Source: Paracoccus haematequi | GTDB taxonomy: Bacteria > Pseudomonadota > Alphaproteobacteria > Rhodobacterales > Rhodobacteraceae | Direction of reading: 5' to 3' | DNA: 64,000 nucleotides | NCBI GenBank assembly: GCA_945881965.1 | Contig: CAMCVS010000004.1 | Location: 1 to 64,000, forward strand | In this document: positions 9,024 through 18,505 of the stretch, one piece after another | Position numbering within the stretch: the stretch's first letter is position 1 | Layout: each line of letters begins with the position of its first letter | Program-made: the position numbers and the translations under genes | Notes under the pieces: model-generated | Database searches by the model: none | Told to the model about the DNA's origin: nothing | What the model saw: only the letters and a program-made list of their open reading frames with translations

Positions 9024-11627
9024 GTGACCGACACCGCCACGCCGATGATGGCGCAATATCTGAACATCAAGGCGCAGAACCCCGGCGCGCTTTTGTTCTA
9101 CCGCATGGGCGATTTCTATGAGATGTTCTTTGAGGATGCTGTGGCGGCGAGCGCCGCGCTGGACATCGCGCTTACCAAACGCGGCTTTCATCAGGGCGCC
9201 GATATCCCGATGTGCGGCGTGCCGGTGCATAGCGCCGACGGCTATCTGCTGACGCTGATCCGCAAGGGGTTTCGCGTCGCCATTGCAGAACAACTCGAAG
9301 ACCCCGTCGAGGCCAGGAAACGCGGCGCGAAATCCGTGGTGCGGCGCGACGTGGTGCGCCTCGTCACCCCCGGCACCCTGACCGAGGATTCGCTTCTGGA
9401 AGCGCGGCGGCACAACTATCTCGCCGGGTTCGCAATGGTGCGGGACGAAGGCGCATTGGCCTGGGTCGATATTTCCACCGGCGCGTTCCATGTCATGCCC
9501 TTACCGCCAGCGCGGCTGGGGCCGGAACTGGCCCGCCTGATGCCCGCCGAAGTGCTGATCAGTGACACGGCACAGGATGATTTTGGCCCTGTCATTGCCG
9601 AAAGTGGGGCCGCCGTGACGCCGCTCGCGCGCGGCTCATTCGATTCTGCCGGGGGTGAACGGCGGCTGTGCGCGCTGTTTGGCGTGGCGTCCCTTGACCC
9701 CTATGGCGCGTTCACCCGGCCCGAGGTCGCCGCGATGGGTGGCATCGTCGATTACCTTGACCTGACACAGCGGGGCCGGTTGCCGCTGTTGCGCCCGCCG
9801 GTGCGTGAGGCCACGGGCGGCACCATGCAGATCGACGCCGCCACCCGGCGCAATCTGGAACTGACCCATGCCATGACGGGGGGCCGCGCCGGATCGCTGC
9901 TGGCCGCGATTGATCGCACCGTAACGGCGGGCGGCGCGCGCCTCTTGGAACGGCGCGTCGCCGCCCCGCTGACCGATGTGGATGCCATCGCCGCGCGCGC
10001 CGATGCGGTGGATTTTCTGGTCGATCAGTCCCGCCTGACCATCGACCTGCGCGAGGCGTTGCGCCGTGTGCCCGACCTTGACCGCGCGCTGTCGCGTCTG
10101 GCGCTGGATCGCGGCGGCCCGCGTGATCTGACCGCCGTGCGCGCGGGGTTGACCCAAGCCGCACAGATCGCGCACCTGATGACTGACTTGCCGCTGTTGG
10201 CGGATGCCGCGCGCGACCTGACCGGGCATGACGCCTTGATCGCGCTTCTGGACACCGCCTTGGTGGCCGAACCGCCGCTGTTGACCCGCGATGGCGGGTT
10301 CATCGCCGCCGGGCATGATGCCGAACTGGACGCGATGCGCGCCCTGCGCGACGAAGGCCGTGGCGTCATCGCCCAGATGCAGGCGGATTACGCGCAGGAC
10401 ACCGGCATCGCGTCTTTGAAGATCAAGCATAACAACGTGCTGGGCTATTTCATCGAAATCACCGCGACCCATGCCGACAAACTGCTGACCCCGCCCTTGA
10501 ACGACCGCTATCGCCACCGCCAGACCACCGCGAACCAGTTGCGGTTCACCACACCCGATCTGTCCGAACTGGAAACCCGCATCCTGAACGCCGGAGGCCG
10601 CGCATTAGAGATTGAAAAGCGGCTCTATGACGCCCTGAAAGACAGGGTCCTGACCGACGCCCCGCGCATCAGCGCCACCGCCCGCGCCCTGTCAGAGATC
10701 GACGTGACCGCCGCGCTCGCCGATCTGTCGCGTGGCGAAGGCTGGGTGCGGCCCCGCGTGGATGCATCCCGCGCGCTGGCGATCATCGGCGGGCGGCATC
10801 CGGTGGTGGAACAGGCGTTGCGCCGCCAGCGCGGGCAATTCGTGGCCAATGACCTGACGCTTGGCAGCGGCACCGATATCTGGCTGCTGACTGGGCCGAA
10901 CATGGCGGGCAAATCCACCTTTCTGCGCCAGACCGCGCTGATTGCCGTGCTGGCCCAGATCGGCAGCCATGTGCCCGCGGACGCCGCCCATATCGGCGTG
11001 GTCCGCCAACTGTTCAGCCGCGTTGGGGCAAGTGATGATCTGGCGCGCGGGCGGTCCACCTTCATGGTGGAAATGGTCGAAACCGCCGCAATCCTCAATC
11101 AGGCCGAGGATCGCGCGCTGGTCATCCTCGATGAAATCGGGCGCGGAACCGCCACCTATGACGGACTGTCGATCGCCTGGGCCACGCTCGAACATCTGCA
11201 CGGGCAAAACCGCTGTCGCGCGCTGTTTGCCACGCATTACCACGAACTGACAGCGCTGGCGGGCAAACTGCCCCGCGTCGACAATGCCACGGTCACGGTG
11301 CGCGAACATGGCGGCGATATCGTGTTCCTGCACGAGGTGCGCAAAGGTGCCGCCGACCGCAGCTATGGCGTGCAGGTGGCGCGTCTTGCCGGTCTGCCCG
11401 ACAGCGTCATTGCCCGCGCCCGCACCGTGTTGCAAGCGCTGGAAAAGGGCGAACGCGAGGGCAAGCGCACCACCCTGATCGACGACCTGCCGCTGTTCGC
11501 CGCAGCCCCACCGCCGCCCCCGAAACGAAACGGGGTCGAAGATGCCTTGCGCACCCTCAACCCCGATGACCTGTCACCCCGCGATGCGTTGCAGGCGATC
11601 TATGACCTGCGCAAACTGTTAGATTAG
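9024..11627 (+). CDS. mutS: DNA mismatch repair protein MutS
   Basis: An 867-residue mismatch-recognition ATPase. The mismatch-reading motif GDFYEMFFEDA (Phe-x-Glu) lies near residue 30, the Walker A loop is GPNMAGKSTFLRQ, the Walker B region is LVILDEIGRGTATYDG, and the C-terminal helix-turn-helix region begins AGLPDSVIARA. The GTG at 9024 is taken as start because AGGAG sits at 9012; the next in-frame ATG (9045) would lose seven residues. It converges with grpE and the two coding regions overlap by four bases. mutL is not in the window. Confidence 0.96.
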   Translation: MTDTATPMMAQYLNIKAQNPGALLFYRMGDFYEMFFEDAVAASAALDIALTKRGFHQGADIPMCGVPVHSADGYLLTLIRKGFRVAIAEQLEDPVEARKRGAKSVVRRDVVRLVTPGTLTEDSLLEARRHNYLAGFAMVRDEGALAWVDISTGAFHVMPLPPARLGPELARLMPAEVLISDTAQDDFGPVIAESGAAVTPLARGSFDSAGGERRLCALFGVASLDPYGAFTRPEVAAMGGIVDYLDLTQRGRLPLLRPPVREATGGTMQIDAATRRNLELTHAMTGGRAGSLLAAIDRTVTAGGARLLERRVAAPLTDVDAIAARADAVDFLVDQSRLTIDLREALRRVPDLDRALSRLALDRGGPRDLTAVRAGLTQAAQIAHLMTDLPLLADAARDLTGHDALIALLDTALVAEPPLLTRDGGFIAAGHDAELDAMRALRDEGRGVIAQMQADYAQDTGIASLKIKHNNVLGYFIEITATHADKLLTPPLNDRYRHRQTTANQLRFTTPDLSELETRILNAGGRALEIEKRLYDALKDRVLTDAPRISATARALSEIDVTAALADLSRGEGWVRPRVDASRALAIIGGRHPVVEQALRRQRGQFVANDLTLGSGTDIWLLTGPNMAGKSTFLRQTALIAVLAQIGSHVPADAAHIGVVRQLFSRVGASDDLARGRSTFMVEMVETAAILNQAEDRALVILDEIGRGTATYDGLSIAWATLEHLHGQNRCRALFATHYHELTALAGKLPRVDNATVTVREHGGDIVFLHEVRKGAADRSYGVQVARLAGLPDSVIARARTVLQALEKGEREGKRTTLIDDLPLFAAAPPPPPKRNGVEDALRTLNPDDLSPRDALQAIYDLRKLLD

Positions 11628-12190
11628 GATTTCGGCATCGACGACACGCCGACCTGCGCCGGGCGCAGCAGACGGTCATGCAGCATGAAACCCTCGGTGG
11701 AAACCTGAATGATGTCACCCGCCTTGGTGCCGGGCAGCGCCGCCTCGAACATCGCCTGATGCAGTTGCGGGTCGAAGGCGTCGCCGATCTGCGGCGAAAT
11801 CCGCGTGATGCCGTATTTGGCAAACGTGTTCAGCAGATCGCGCATGGTCAACTCGACCCCCTCTAACAGCGGACCAAAGGCCTGACGCTGTTCTTCGGTC
11901 GCAGCTTCCAGCGCGCGCTTCAGGTTGTCATACACCGGCAGCATATCGCGCGACAGCTTGGCCCCGCCATATTGCTCGGCTTCCTTGCGGTCCTTTTCGG
12001 CCCGCTTGCGGCTGTTTTCGGCATCCGCCAGCGCGCGCAGCCATTTGTCGCGCATCTCGTTGCGCTCGGCCCGCAGGGCATCTACCTCGGCCTCTGTTGC
12101 GCCGATTTCCTCATCGACAACCGCATACTCCTCGGCTTCGGCCTCTGCCAAGCTGTCGAGGAAATCCTTTTCCGGATCGTTTCTGGCCAT
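11624..12190 (-). CDS. grpE: GrpE nucleotide-exchange factor for DnaK
   Basis: The 188-residue co-chaperone releases ADP from DnaK in the cytoplasmic Hsp70 cycle. A long charged coiled-coil region (about residues 15-85, with the family segment RDKWLRALADAENSRKR) precedes the beta-wing domain, which contains NTFAKYGITRI and DPQLHQAMFE. It starts five bases after the hrcA stop, so hrcA-grpE is an operon, as in many alphaproteobacteria. dnaK and dnaJ are not in the window. Confidence 0.94.
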   Translation of the reverse strand: MARNDPEKDFLDSLAEAEAEEYAVVDEEIGATEAEVDALRAERNEMRDKWLRALADAENSRKRAEKDRKEAEQYGGAKLSRDMLPVYDNLKRALEAATEEQRQAFGPLLEGVELTMRDLLNTFAKYGITRISPQIGDAFDPQLHQAMFEAALPGTKAGDIIQVSTEGFMLHDRLLRPAQVGVSSMPKS

Positions 12191-12195
12191 GCTCT

Positions 12196-13266
12196 TTACC
12201 TTTCGCTTCGGTCCGAAATCATCCGTCCCACCAGTTGCGCGGTGTAATCCACGATAGGCACGATCCGGCCATAATTCAGCCGGGTCGGTCCGATGACGCC
12301 GATGGCACCGATGATCTTACGGTCTGCGTTCATATATGGAGAAACCACCAGAGAGGAACCCGAAAGTGAGAAAAGTTTGTTCTCTGATCCGATGAAGATG
12401 CGCACGCCATCGCCCTGATCGGTCAGGTCCAGAAATTCGGCAATGTCGCGCTTGCGTTCCAGATCGTCGAACAGGGTGCGGATACGGTCCAGATCTTCGG
12501 GTGGCACTTCGGGGCCCAGCAGGTTGGCGCGCCCGCGCACGATCAGCCGTTCATGCCGGTCGCCTTCGTTCTGCCAGACAGCAAGGCCGGATTCGACCAT
12601 ATCGCGTGCCAAAACGTCGATTTCCTGCCGCCGCCGCGCGATTTCGGCCCGCATCGACACCCGCAATTCCGACAGCGTCTTGCCCTCGACAATTGCGTTC
12701 AGGAAATTCGCCGCCTCGCGCATTGAACTGGGCGTCTGCCCCAAGGGCGGCGTGAACAGCCGGTTTTCAACATGCCCATCGGCAAACACCAACACCACCA
12801 GCGCACGATCCGCCGACAGTGAGACAAACTCGACATGGCGAATCTCTGCCTCATGCTTGGGCGTTAGCACCAGCGACGCCCCCCGCGTCACCCCCGACAG
12901 CGCCGCACCGACCCGGTCCAGCAGACCCCCGACATCCGCCGCATTCGCCCCCAGCGTCTCGTCGATGCGCGCGCGATCTTCGGCATCGGGCGGCGCAACC
13001 TCCAGCAGGGCATCGACGAACAACCGCAGGCCCAACTGCGTCGGCACCCGCCCCGCGCTGATATGCGGCGACCCCAGCAGGCCCAGATATTCCAGATCCT
13101 GCATCACGTTGCGAATCGTCGCAGCGCTGACCTTTTCGGTCAGGCTGCGGGTCAGGGTGCGGCTGCCCACCGGATCACCGGATGATAAATAGCTTTCGAC
13201 CACGCGGCGAAACACCTCGCGCGAGCGGTCGTTCATCTCTTGCAGAATGGTCGCGCCTTCTTTCAT
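12196..13266 (-). CDS. hrcA: Heat-inducible transcription repressor HrcA
   Basis: A 356-residue winged-helix repressor of chaperone genes that binds CIRCE inverted repeats. The N-terminal DNA-binding part includes [23 protein letters not shown] and [19 protein letters not shown]; the C-terminal two thirds are the regulatory domain. The start is uncertain: ATG 13266 gives the length shown, while ATG 13236 (MNDRSREVF) matches how many HrcA proteins begin but has an AAGAG immediately adjacent. I found no CIRCE element (TTAGCACTC-N9-GAGTGCTAA) in the upstream region. Confidence 0.92.
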   Translation of the reverse strand: MKEGATILQEMNDRSREVFRRVVESYLSSGDPVGSRTLTRSLTEKVSAATIRNVMQDLEYLGLLGSPHISAGRVPTQLGLRLFVDALLEVAPPDAEDRARIDETLGANAADVGGLLDRVGAALSGVTRGASLVLTPKHEAEIRHVEFVSLSADRALVVLVFADGHVENRLFTPPLGQTPSSMREAANFLNAIVEGKTLSELRVSMRAEIARRRQEIDVLARDMVESGLAVWQNEGDRHERLIVRGRANLLGPEVPPEDLDRIRTLFDDLERKRDIAEFLDLTDQGDGVRIFIGSENKLFSLSGSSLVVSPYMNADRKIIGAIGVIGPTRLNYGRIVPIVDYTAQLVGRMISDRSER

Positions 13267-13392
13267 CGCACGCCCCTATATACGGTCCGCACTAAAGGCC
13301 GCAGCGCGGCAGAGGTCAACCGCGCAGTGGTTCAGGCTTGCGTGACCTATCCCCGCGCCTGTATCCCGATGCCAGATCAAAAGGAACCGATT

Positions 13393-14109
13393 ATGCGCCC
13401 CTCTGGACGACAGCTAAACGAAATGCGCCCGATTTCCATCGAAACCGGCGTCGTGAAACATGCGGAAGGGTCGTGCCTGATCAAGGTGGGCGATACCCAT
13501 GTGCTCTGCACCGCCACGCTGGAAGAGCGCGTGCCGCCTTTCGTCAAAGGCACCGGGCTGGGCTGGGTGACGGCGGAATATGGCATGCTGCCGCGGTCCA
13601 CAACATCGCGGATGCCGCGCGAGGCCGCAAAGGGAAAACAAGGCGGGCGCACGGTCGAAATCCAGCGCCTGATCGGGCGCAGCTTGCGTGCGGGCGTTGA
13701 TCGCGTCGCCTTGGGCGAGCGGCAGATCACCATCGACTGCGACGTGTTGCAGGCCGATGGCGGCACCCGCTGTGCGTCGATCACCGGCGGCTGGGTCGCG
13801 CTGAAGATCGCGGTGGACAAGCTGATGCGCGCGGGCGCCATCGTGTCTAACCCGCTGGAACACCCTGTGGCCGCTGTGTCCTGCGGCATCTATGCCGGAC
13901 AGCCGGTGCTGGATCTGGACTATCCCGAGGATAGTGAGGCCGGCGTTGACGGCAATTTCGTCATGCTGGGCAATGGCGCGCTGGTCGAGGTGCAGATGTC
14001 TGCCGAAGGGTCCACTTTCAGCCGCGCCCAGATGGACGCGCTATTGACGTTGGCCGACAAAGGCGTAGCCGAACTGGTCGCGGCGCAGATGGCGGCGGTC
14101 AATGCGTGA
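13393..14109 (+). CDS. rph: Ribonuclease PH
   Basis: A phosphorolytic 3'-5' exoribonuclease that trims tRNA precursors. The 238-residue protein begins [19 protein letters not shown] and carries the family segments [20 protein letters not shown] and [15 protein letters not shown]. The ATG at 13393 has AAAAGGA eight bases upstream; the longer open frame runs into the divergent hrcA start and is ignored. It forms a tight operon with rdgB and hemW, with the rdgB start inside its last codons. Confidence 0.95.
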   Translation: MRPSGRQLNEMRPISIETGVVKHAEGSCLIKVGDTHVLCTATLEERVPPFVKGTGLGWVTAEYGMLPRSTTSRMPREAAKGKQGGRTVEIQRLIGRSLRAGVDRVALGERQITIDCDVLQADGGTRCASITGGWVALKIAVDKLMRAGAIVSNPLEHPVAAVSCGIYAGQPVLDLDYPEDSEAGVDGNFVMLGNGALVEVQMSAEGSTFSRAQMDALLTLADKGVAELVAAQMAAVNA

Positions 14110-14710
14110 TATTGGCGACCGCCTGCTGATCGCCACCCATAACGCGGGCAAGCTGGCGGAAATGGCGCATCTCTTGGCCCCCCACGGCGTGACCGTCGTT
14201 GGGGCGGCTGCGATGGGTCTGCCGGAACCTGCCGAGACGGGCACCACATTCGTCGAAAACGCCCGGATCAAGGCCCATGCCGCAGCCCAGGCCACTGGCC
14301 TGCCTGCCCTGTCAGACGATAGCGGCATCGCCATTGACGCGCTGGATGGTGCCCCCGGCGTCTATACCGCCGACTGGGCCGAAACACCTTCGGGCCGCGA
14401 TTTCACGCTTGCCATGACGCGTGCCCATGACGCGCTGCTAGCCTCTGGGTTGCCGCAGCCCTGGACGGCGCAATTCTGTTGCACGCTGGTATTGGCCTGG
14501 CCGGACGGCAACGACATGGTGTTCCCCGGCGTGATGCACGGACGTTTCGTCTGGCCGATGCGCGGCACACAGGGCCACGGTTACGACCCGGTGTTCCAGC
14601 CCGACGGCCATGACATCACCTTTGCCGAAATGGACCGTTGGCAGAAGAACCTGATCAGCCACCGCGCAGATGCGTTCCGAAAATTCGTGCAGGCCTGTTT
14701 TGGCGGATGA
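14102..14710 (+). CDS. rdgB: dITP/XTP pyrophosphatase (RdgB/HAM1 family)
   Basis: A 202-residue house-cleaning enzyme that hydrolyses dITP, ITP and XTP to monophosphates. The nucleotide-binding start [14 protein letters not shown], the segment [12 protein letters not shown], the catalytic [12 protein letters not shown] and [10 protein letters not shown] are all present. Its ATG lies eight bases before the end of rph and its 3' end overlaps the proposed hemW start, consistent with coupled translation of rph-rdgB-hemW. Confidence 0.94.
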   Translation: MRDIGDRLLIATHNAGKLAEMAHLLAPHGVTVVGAAAMGLPEPAETGTTFVENARIKAHAAAQATGLPALSDDSGIAIDALDGAPGVYTADWAETPSGRDFTLAMTRAHDALLASGLPQPWTAQFCCTLVLAWPDGNDMVFPGVMHGRFVWPMRGTQGHGYDPVFQPDGHDITFAEMDRWQKNLISHRADAFRKFVQACFGG

Positions 14711-15857
14711 TTGGCAGGATGGCGGGTTCGCCGTCTATATCCATTGGCCGTTCTGCGCCGCCAAATGCCCCTACTGCGATTTCAACAGCCATGTCGCGCG
14801 CCACATCGACCAACAACGCTGGCTGCGCGCCTACCTGTCCGAGATCGACCGCCACGCAGCACTTGTCCCCGGTCGCGTCCTGACCTCGATCTTTTTCGGC
14901 GGCGGTACACCGTCATTGATGGACCCCGACGTCGTGGCCGCCGTCATCGCGCGCATCCGTCATCACTGGCCGGTCGCCAATGATCTAGAGGTGACGCTGG
15001 AAGCGAACCCCGGTTCGGTCGAAGCCGGTCGTTTCCGCGCCTATGCGGCGGGCGGGATCAACCGCGTTTCGATAGGCGTGCAGGCCCTGAACGACCGCGA
15101 CTTGGCCCGCCTTGGCCGTATCCATTCCGTGACCGAGGCGCGCGCCGCGTTTGATATCGCGCGCCATACCTTTGAGCGCGTCAGTTTCGACCTGATCTAT
15201 GCCCGCCAAGACCAGACGCCCGAGGCCTGGCGTGCTGAACTGACCGAGGCCCTGGCGATGGCCGTGGATCACCTGTCGCTCTATCAACTGACGATCGAGG
15301 ACGGCACCGCCTTTGGCGACAGGTATAAATCCGGTAAACTGCGCGGCCTGCCGCCCGAGGATGCCGCCACAGAAATGTTTCACGTGACACAATCGGTCTG
15401 CGATGCCGCCGGGATGCCCGCTTACGAAGTGTCAAATCACGCCCGCGACGGGGCGCAATCCCGCCATAACCGTGTGTATTGGCGCTATGGCGATTATGTC
15501 GGCATCGGCCCCGGCGCGCATGGCAGGCTAACTCTGGCAGGCCAACGCCATGCCACGGAAACCGCCCGCGCCCCCGGCGACTGGTTGACCCGCGCCGAAA
15601 TCGGGTCCGGCGATGTCCTCTGCGATCAGCTGACTCCGTCCGAGGCGGCGTCGGAGTTCCTGCTGATGGGCCTGCGCCTGACCGAAGGCATTGATCCCCG
15701 CCGCTTTGCGCGAATTCGGGGCGAAGGGTTGAACCCCGACACCGTGAGCTATCTGACAGAGATCGGGATGATCGACGCCACGCCCGACCGCATCCGCACC
15801 ACAGCGCAAGGGCGATTGGTGCTGAACGCGGTCATCGCGCGCTTACTGGACGCCTAG
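14670..15857 (+). CDS. hemW: Radical SAM heme chaperone HemW (formerly HemN-like)
   Basis: A 395-residue radical SAM protein of the HemW class, a heme-binding chaperone-like relative of coproporphyrinogen dehydrogenase. The cluster motif is CAAKCPYC near residue 28, preceded by YIHWPFC, with the SAM-binding FFGGGTPSLM and the HemN-like C-terminal domain. The start is unclear: ATG 14670 overlaps rdgB by 41 bases, while TTG 14700 would give a shorter overlap. The gene contains a near-perfect parS sequence at 15376-15391, reading MFHVTQ in the protein. Confidence 0.92.
   Translation: MRSENSCRPVLADDWQDGGFAVYIHWPFCAAKCPYCDFNSHVARHIDQQRWLRAYLSEIDRHAALVPGRVLTSIFFGGGTPSLMDPDVVAAVIARIRHHWPVANDLEVTLEANPGSVEAGRFRAYAAGGINRVSIGVQALNDRDLARLGRIHSVTEARAAFDIARHTFERVSFDLIYARQDQTPEAWRAELTEALAMAVDHLSLYQLTIEDGTAFGDRYKSGKLRGLPPEDAATEMFHVTQSVCDAAGMPAYEVSNHARDGAQSRHNRVYWRYGDYVGIGPGAHGRLTLAGQRHATETARAPGDWLTRAEIGSGDVLCDQLTPSEAASEFLLMGLRLTEGIDPRRFARIRGEGLNPDTVSYLTEIGMIDATPDRIRTTAQGRLVLNAVIARLLDA
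15376..15391. other. Near-consensus parS site inside hemW (15 of 16 bases)
   Basis: The sequence TGTTTCACGTGACACA differs from the ParB palindrome TGTTTCACGTGAAACA at one base (C for A at position 13). It lies about 1.7 kb beyond the left end of parB. The match is exact by reading; ParB binding is inferred. Confidence 0.6.
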
Positions 15858-15858
15858 A

Positions 15859-16212
15859 ATGAAATTGCTTTGGCTCGCCCTCGGATTGATCAGCCTGGCG
15901 CTCGCCCTTATCGGGGTGGTCTTGCCGCTGCTGCCGACCGTGCCTTTCCTGCTGCTGGCCGCGCTCTGCTTTGCGCGGTCATCCGAACGGCTGCATCGTT
16001 GGCTCATGTCCCATCCTACCTTCGGCCCGCCGATTGCCGACTGGCAGGAACATGGCGCGATCAACGTTCGCGGCAAACGGCTGGCGACGCTGTCCATTCT
16101 CGCGGTATTTGGCGTTTCGCTGGTGCTTGGCCTGCGCCCGTTGATCCTGGGGATTCAAGCCGTGGTGCTTGCTACGGTACTGCTGTTTATCTGGACCCGG
16201 CCTAACGTCTGA
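15859..16212 (+). CDS. DUF454 (YbaN-like) small inner-membrane protein
   Basis: A 117-residue membrane protein with an N-terminal hydrophobic hairpin (roughly residues 3-40, including LALALIGVVLPLLPTVPFLLLAA) and two more hydrophobic stretches near the C terminus (about 80-112). The cytoplasmic segment ARSSERLHRWLMSHPTFGPPI is typical of DUF454. The function is unknown. It starts one base after the hemW stop and its end overlaps the convergent parB by 11 bases. Confidence 0.85.
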   Translation: MKLLWLALGLISLALALIGVVLPLLPTVPFLLLAALCFARSSERLHRWLMSHPTFGPPIADWQEHGAINVRGKRLATLSILAVFGVSLVLGLRPLILGIQAVVLATVLLFIWTRPNV

Positions 16213-17092
16213 CCGACAGCACCCGGCACAGCTCGTCCAACTCGTCCAGACTGCTGTAACGGATCGTCACCTGCCCGGACTCTGCGCCAGCGGTATGGTT
16301 GATCTCAACATACATGTTCAGGCTCGCGGTCAAATCCGCCTCTAACGCGCGGGTATCGGCATCCTTTTCCACCGCACGGCGGGGCGGTTTCGGCTGTGGA
16401 TCGTCGAAGATGTTCTTGACCGGCTTCTTGACCAGCTTTTCGGTATCGCGCACCGACAGCCCATCCTTGATGATCCGCTGCGCCAACACGGCGCTGTCAT
16501 CCGACGTTACCAGCGCGCGGGCATGGCCTGCCGACAACCGACCGGAGCGGACATGGTCCATGACTTCGTCCGGCAAGGTCAGCAACCGCAACAGGTTGGC
16601 GATATGGCTGCGGCTTTTGCCCAACGCCTCGGCCAGCTTTTCCTGCGTATGCCCGAAACGATCCATCAATTGCCGATACCCTGCCGCCTCTTCGATCGGG
16701 TTCAGGTCGGCGCGCTGGATATTCTCGATGATGGCAAGCTCCAGCACCTCGGTATCGTCCAGATCGCGCACCAGCACCGGCAGATCGTGCAATTGCGCCA
16801 TCTGCGCCGCGCGCCAGCGGCGTTCGCCCGCGACGATCTGATATTCGCCGTCATGCCCAGGACGCGGCCGCACGATCAGCGGCTGAATGATGCCCTTTTC
16901 CCGGATCGACCGCGCCAGATCCTCCAGCGCGTCGGCATCGAAACTGCGGCGCGGCTGGTCGGGATTGGCAAACACCTTGTCCAGCGGCACATGCATATCG
17001 GGCCGACGCGGCGCGGTATCCTGCGGGGCGGCAACATCGGACATCAGCGCCGACAACCCACGCCCCAGACCCCGCTTCAATTTATCGTTCAT
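16202..17092 (-). CDS. parB: Chromosome partitioning protein ParB
   Basis: A 296-residue ParB/Spo0J clamp that binds parS and spreads with CTP. It starts with the usual KRGLGRGLSALM, has the CTP-binding GERRWRAAQMA motif near residue 90 and the IIENIQRADLNPIEEA segment, then a helix-turn-helix (TQEKLAEALGKSRSHIANLLRLL) and a C-terminal dimerisation domain ending LCRVLSVRR. It overlaps parA by four bases. Candidate parS sites lie at 15376, 18482 and 20360. Confidence 0.96.
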   Translation of the reverse strand: MNDKLKRGLGRGLSALMSDVAAPQDTAPRRPDMHVPLDKVFANPDQPRRSFDADALEDLARSIREKGIIQPLIVRPRPGHDGEYQIVAGERRWRAAQMAQLHDLPVLVRDLDDTEVLELAIIENIQRADLNPIEEAAGYRQLMDRFGHTQEKLAEALGKSRSHIANLLRLLTLPDEVMDHVRSGRLSAGHARALVTSDDSAVLAQRIIKDGLSVRDTEKLVKKPVKNIFDDPQPKPPRRAVEKDADTRALEADLTASLNMYVEINHTAGAESGQVTIRYSSLDELDELCRVLSVRR

Positions 17093-17916
17093 GCTGCGCC
17101 CCCCGTTACCGCCGTCAGTTCGGGATAACGGCGCAACACTTCTTTCGCAAGTTCGAGGTAGGCCAGCGATCCCTTCGATTGCGGATCATAATCGAGCACC
17201 GACATCGCATAAGACGGTGCCTCGGACACCCGCACATTGCGCGGGATCACCGTCTTGAACACCACATCGCCCAGGTTCTCGCGCGCGTCCGCCTCGACCT
17301 GTTGCGACAGGTTATTGCGCGCATCGTGCATGGTCAGCACCACACCTTCGATCCGCAGCTTGGGGTTCGCGGTCTGCCGCACTTCGCGGATTGTGGTCAG
17401 CAATTGGCTCAGACCCTCAAGCGCGAAAAACTCGGATTGCAACGGCACCAGCACCGAATGCGCCGCGACCATCGCGTTCACCGTCAAAAGGTTCAAAGAC
17501 GGCGGGCAGTCGATCAGGATGAAATCAAAAGCGAAATCATCCATCGCATGTTGCCGCAGCGCATCGTGCAACATGAAACTGCGCTTTTCATTGGCGACCA
17601 ACTCCATGTCCGCCGAGGACAGATCGACCGTCGCGGGGATGATGCACAGCCCTTCGACCTTTGTGCTTTGGATGGCCTGATGCAGGTCGATCCCTTCCAG
17701 CAGCAATTCATAAGAGGTGAATTCCCGGTCGTCCGGTTCAACACCCAACCCGGTCGAGGCGTTGCCCTGCGGGTCCAGATCGACGATCAACACCCGCATC
17801 CCATGCGCCGACAAGGCCGCGCCAAGGTTGATCGCGGTCGTGGTTTTGCCCACGCCGCCTTTCTGGTTCACGACGGCAATGATTCGCGGCAGGCTTTGAC
17901 GGGTGGGGTCAGACAC
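17089..17916 (-). CDS. parA: Chromosome partitioning ATPase ParA
   Basis: A 275-residue deviant Walker ATPase that moves ParB-bound origins. The deviant Walker A is NQKGGVGKTTTAINLG, followed by VDLDPQGNASTGLG and the switch FILIDCPPSLNLLT. The start is the GTG at 17916, whose codon lies inside the end of rsmG (eight-base overlap), so translation is coupled along mnmG-rsmG-parA-parB. Its length is normal for chromosomal ParA, and it lies close to the proposed origin. Confidence 0.96.
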   Translation of the reverse strand: MSDPTRQSLPRIIAVVNQKGGVGKTTTAINLGAALSAHGMRVLIVDLDPQGNASTGLGVEPDDREFTSYELLLEGIDLHQAIQSTKVEGLCIIPATVDLSSADMELVANEKRSFMLHDALRQHAMDDFAFDFILIDCPPSLNLLTVNAMVAAHSVLVPLQSEFFALEGLSQLLTTIREVRQTANPKLRIEGVVLTMHDARNNLSQQVEADARENLGDVVFKTVIPRNVRVSEAPSYAMSVLDYDPQSKGSLAYLELAKEVLRRYPELTAVTGGAA

Positions 17917-18505
17917 GGGCGATTCCCTTGATCTTGAGGATGACAGCGTCGGGGTCGGTCAAACTGCTAACGCTTTGCAGATCAAAACGCCATTGCGCAC
18001 GGGCTGCGTCGATTTCTTTTTGCCAGGTAGCGCCTTTGGGAAACAGGCAGATCCCCTCTGGCATCAGATGTCGCGCCGCGTATTCCAGCAGACCGGACAG
18101 GTCGGTCAACGCGCGCGCGGACAGGACGTCGGCCTGTTGCGCCGGTATCGCCTCGATCCGCTGCGCCAGAACGATTGCGGGCGCGCCGGTTTCCCGAATG
18201 ACCGTGCGCAGGAACGCCGCCTTGCGTTGATCGCTTTCCACAAGGGTCACACGTTGAGGGCTGCCGCTATCCATGGCGCATATTGCGATCACGAGGCCCG
18301 GAAACCCGCCACCGGACCCGATATCGACCCAATGCTGCACGGGATGCGGGGCAAGATCGAAAAGTTGCTGCGAGTCGGCGATATGACGCGTTTCCAGATC
18401 CTCTAACGTTGCGCGCGAGACCAGATTGATCTTTGGGTTCCACTGCCGCAACAACGCGGCATAGGTCGCCAGTCGTTCCGATGTTTCACGTGAAACAGCG
18501 CTCAC
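17909..18505 (-). CDS. rsmG: 16S rRNA (guanine-N7) methyltransferase RsmG (GidB)
   Basis: A 198-residue SAM-dependent methyltransferase acting on the 16S rRNA 530 loop. The SAM-binding motif is [17 protein letters not shown], with [14 protein letters not shown] and the NPKINLVS region N-terminal to it. The protein begins [12 protein letters not shown], and the codons for VSRET are written by a perfect parS palindrome. It overlaps the mnmG stop by four bases and parA by eight. Confidence 0.94.
   Translation of the reverse strand: MSAVSRETSERLATYAALLRQWNPKINLVSRATLEDLETRHIADSQQLFDLAPHPVQHWVDIGSGGGFPGLVIAICAMDSGSPQRVTLVESDQRKAAFLRTVIRETGAPAIVLAQRIEAIPAQQADVLSARALTDLSGLLEYAARHLMPEGICLFPKGATWQKEIDAARAQWRFDLQSVSSLTDPDAVILKIKGIARV
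18482..18497. other. parS: parS site (perfect), in the 5' end of rsmG
   Basis: A perfect 16-bp palindrome TGTTTCACGTGAAACA, identical to the ParB site known from Caulobacter and the Bacillus consensus. It lies inside codons 4-8 of rsmG, about 0.6 kb upstream of the parA start. Binding is inferred from identity with the known site. Confidence 0.93.

Noticed and set aside
13267-13392. CIRCE element in the hrcA-rph gap
   Set aside because: No TTAGCACTC/GAGTGCTAA pair is present.
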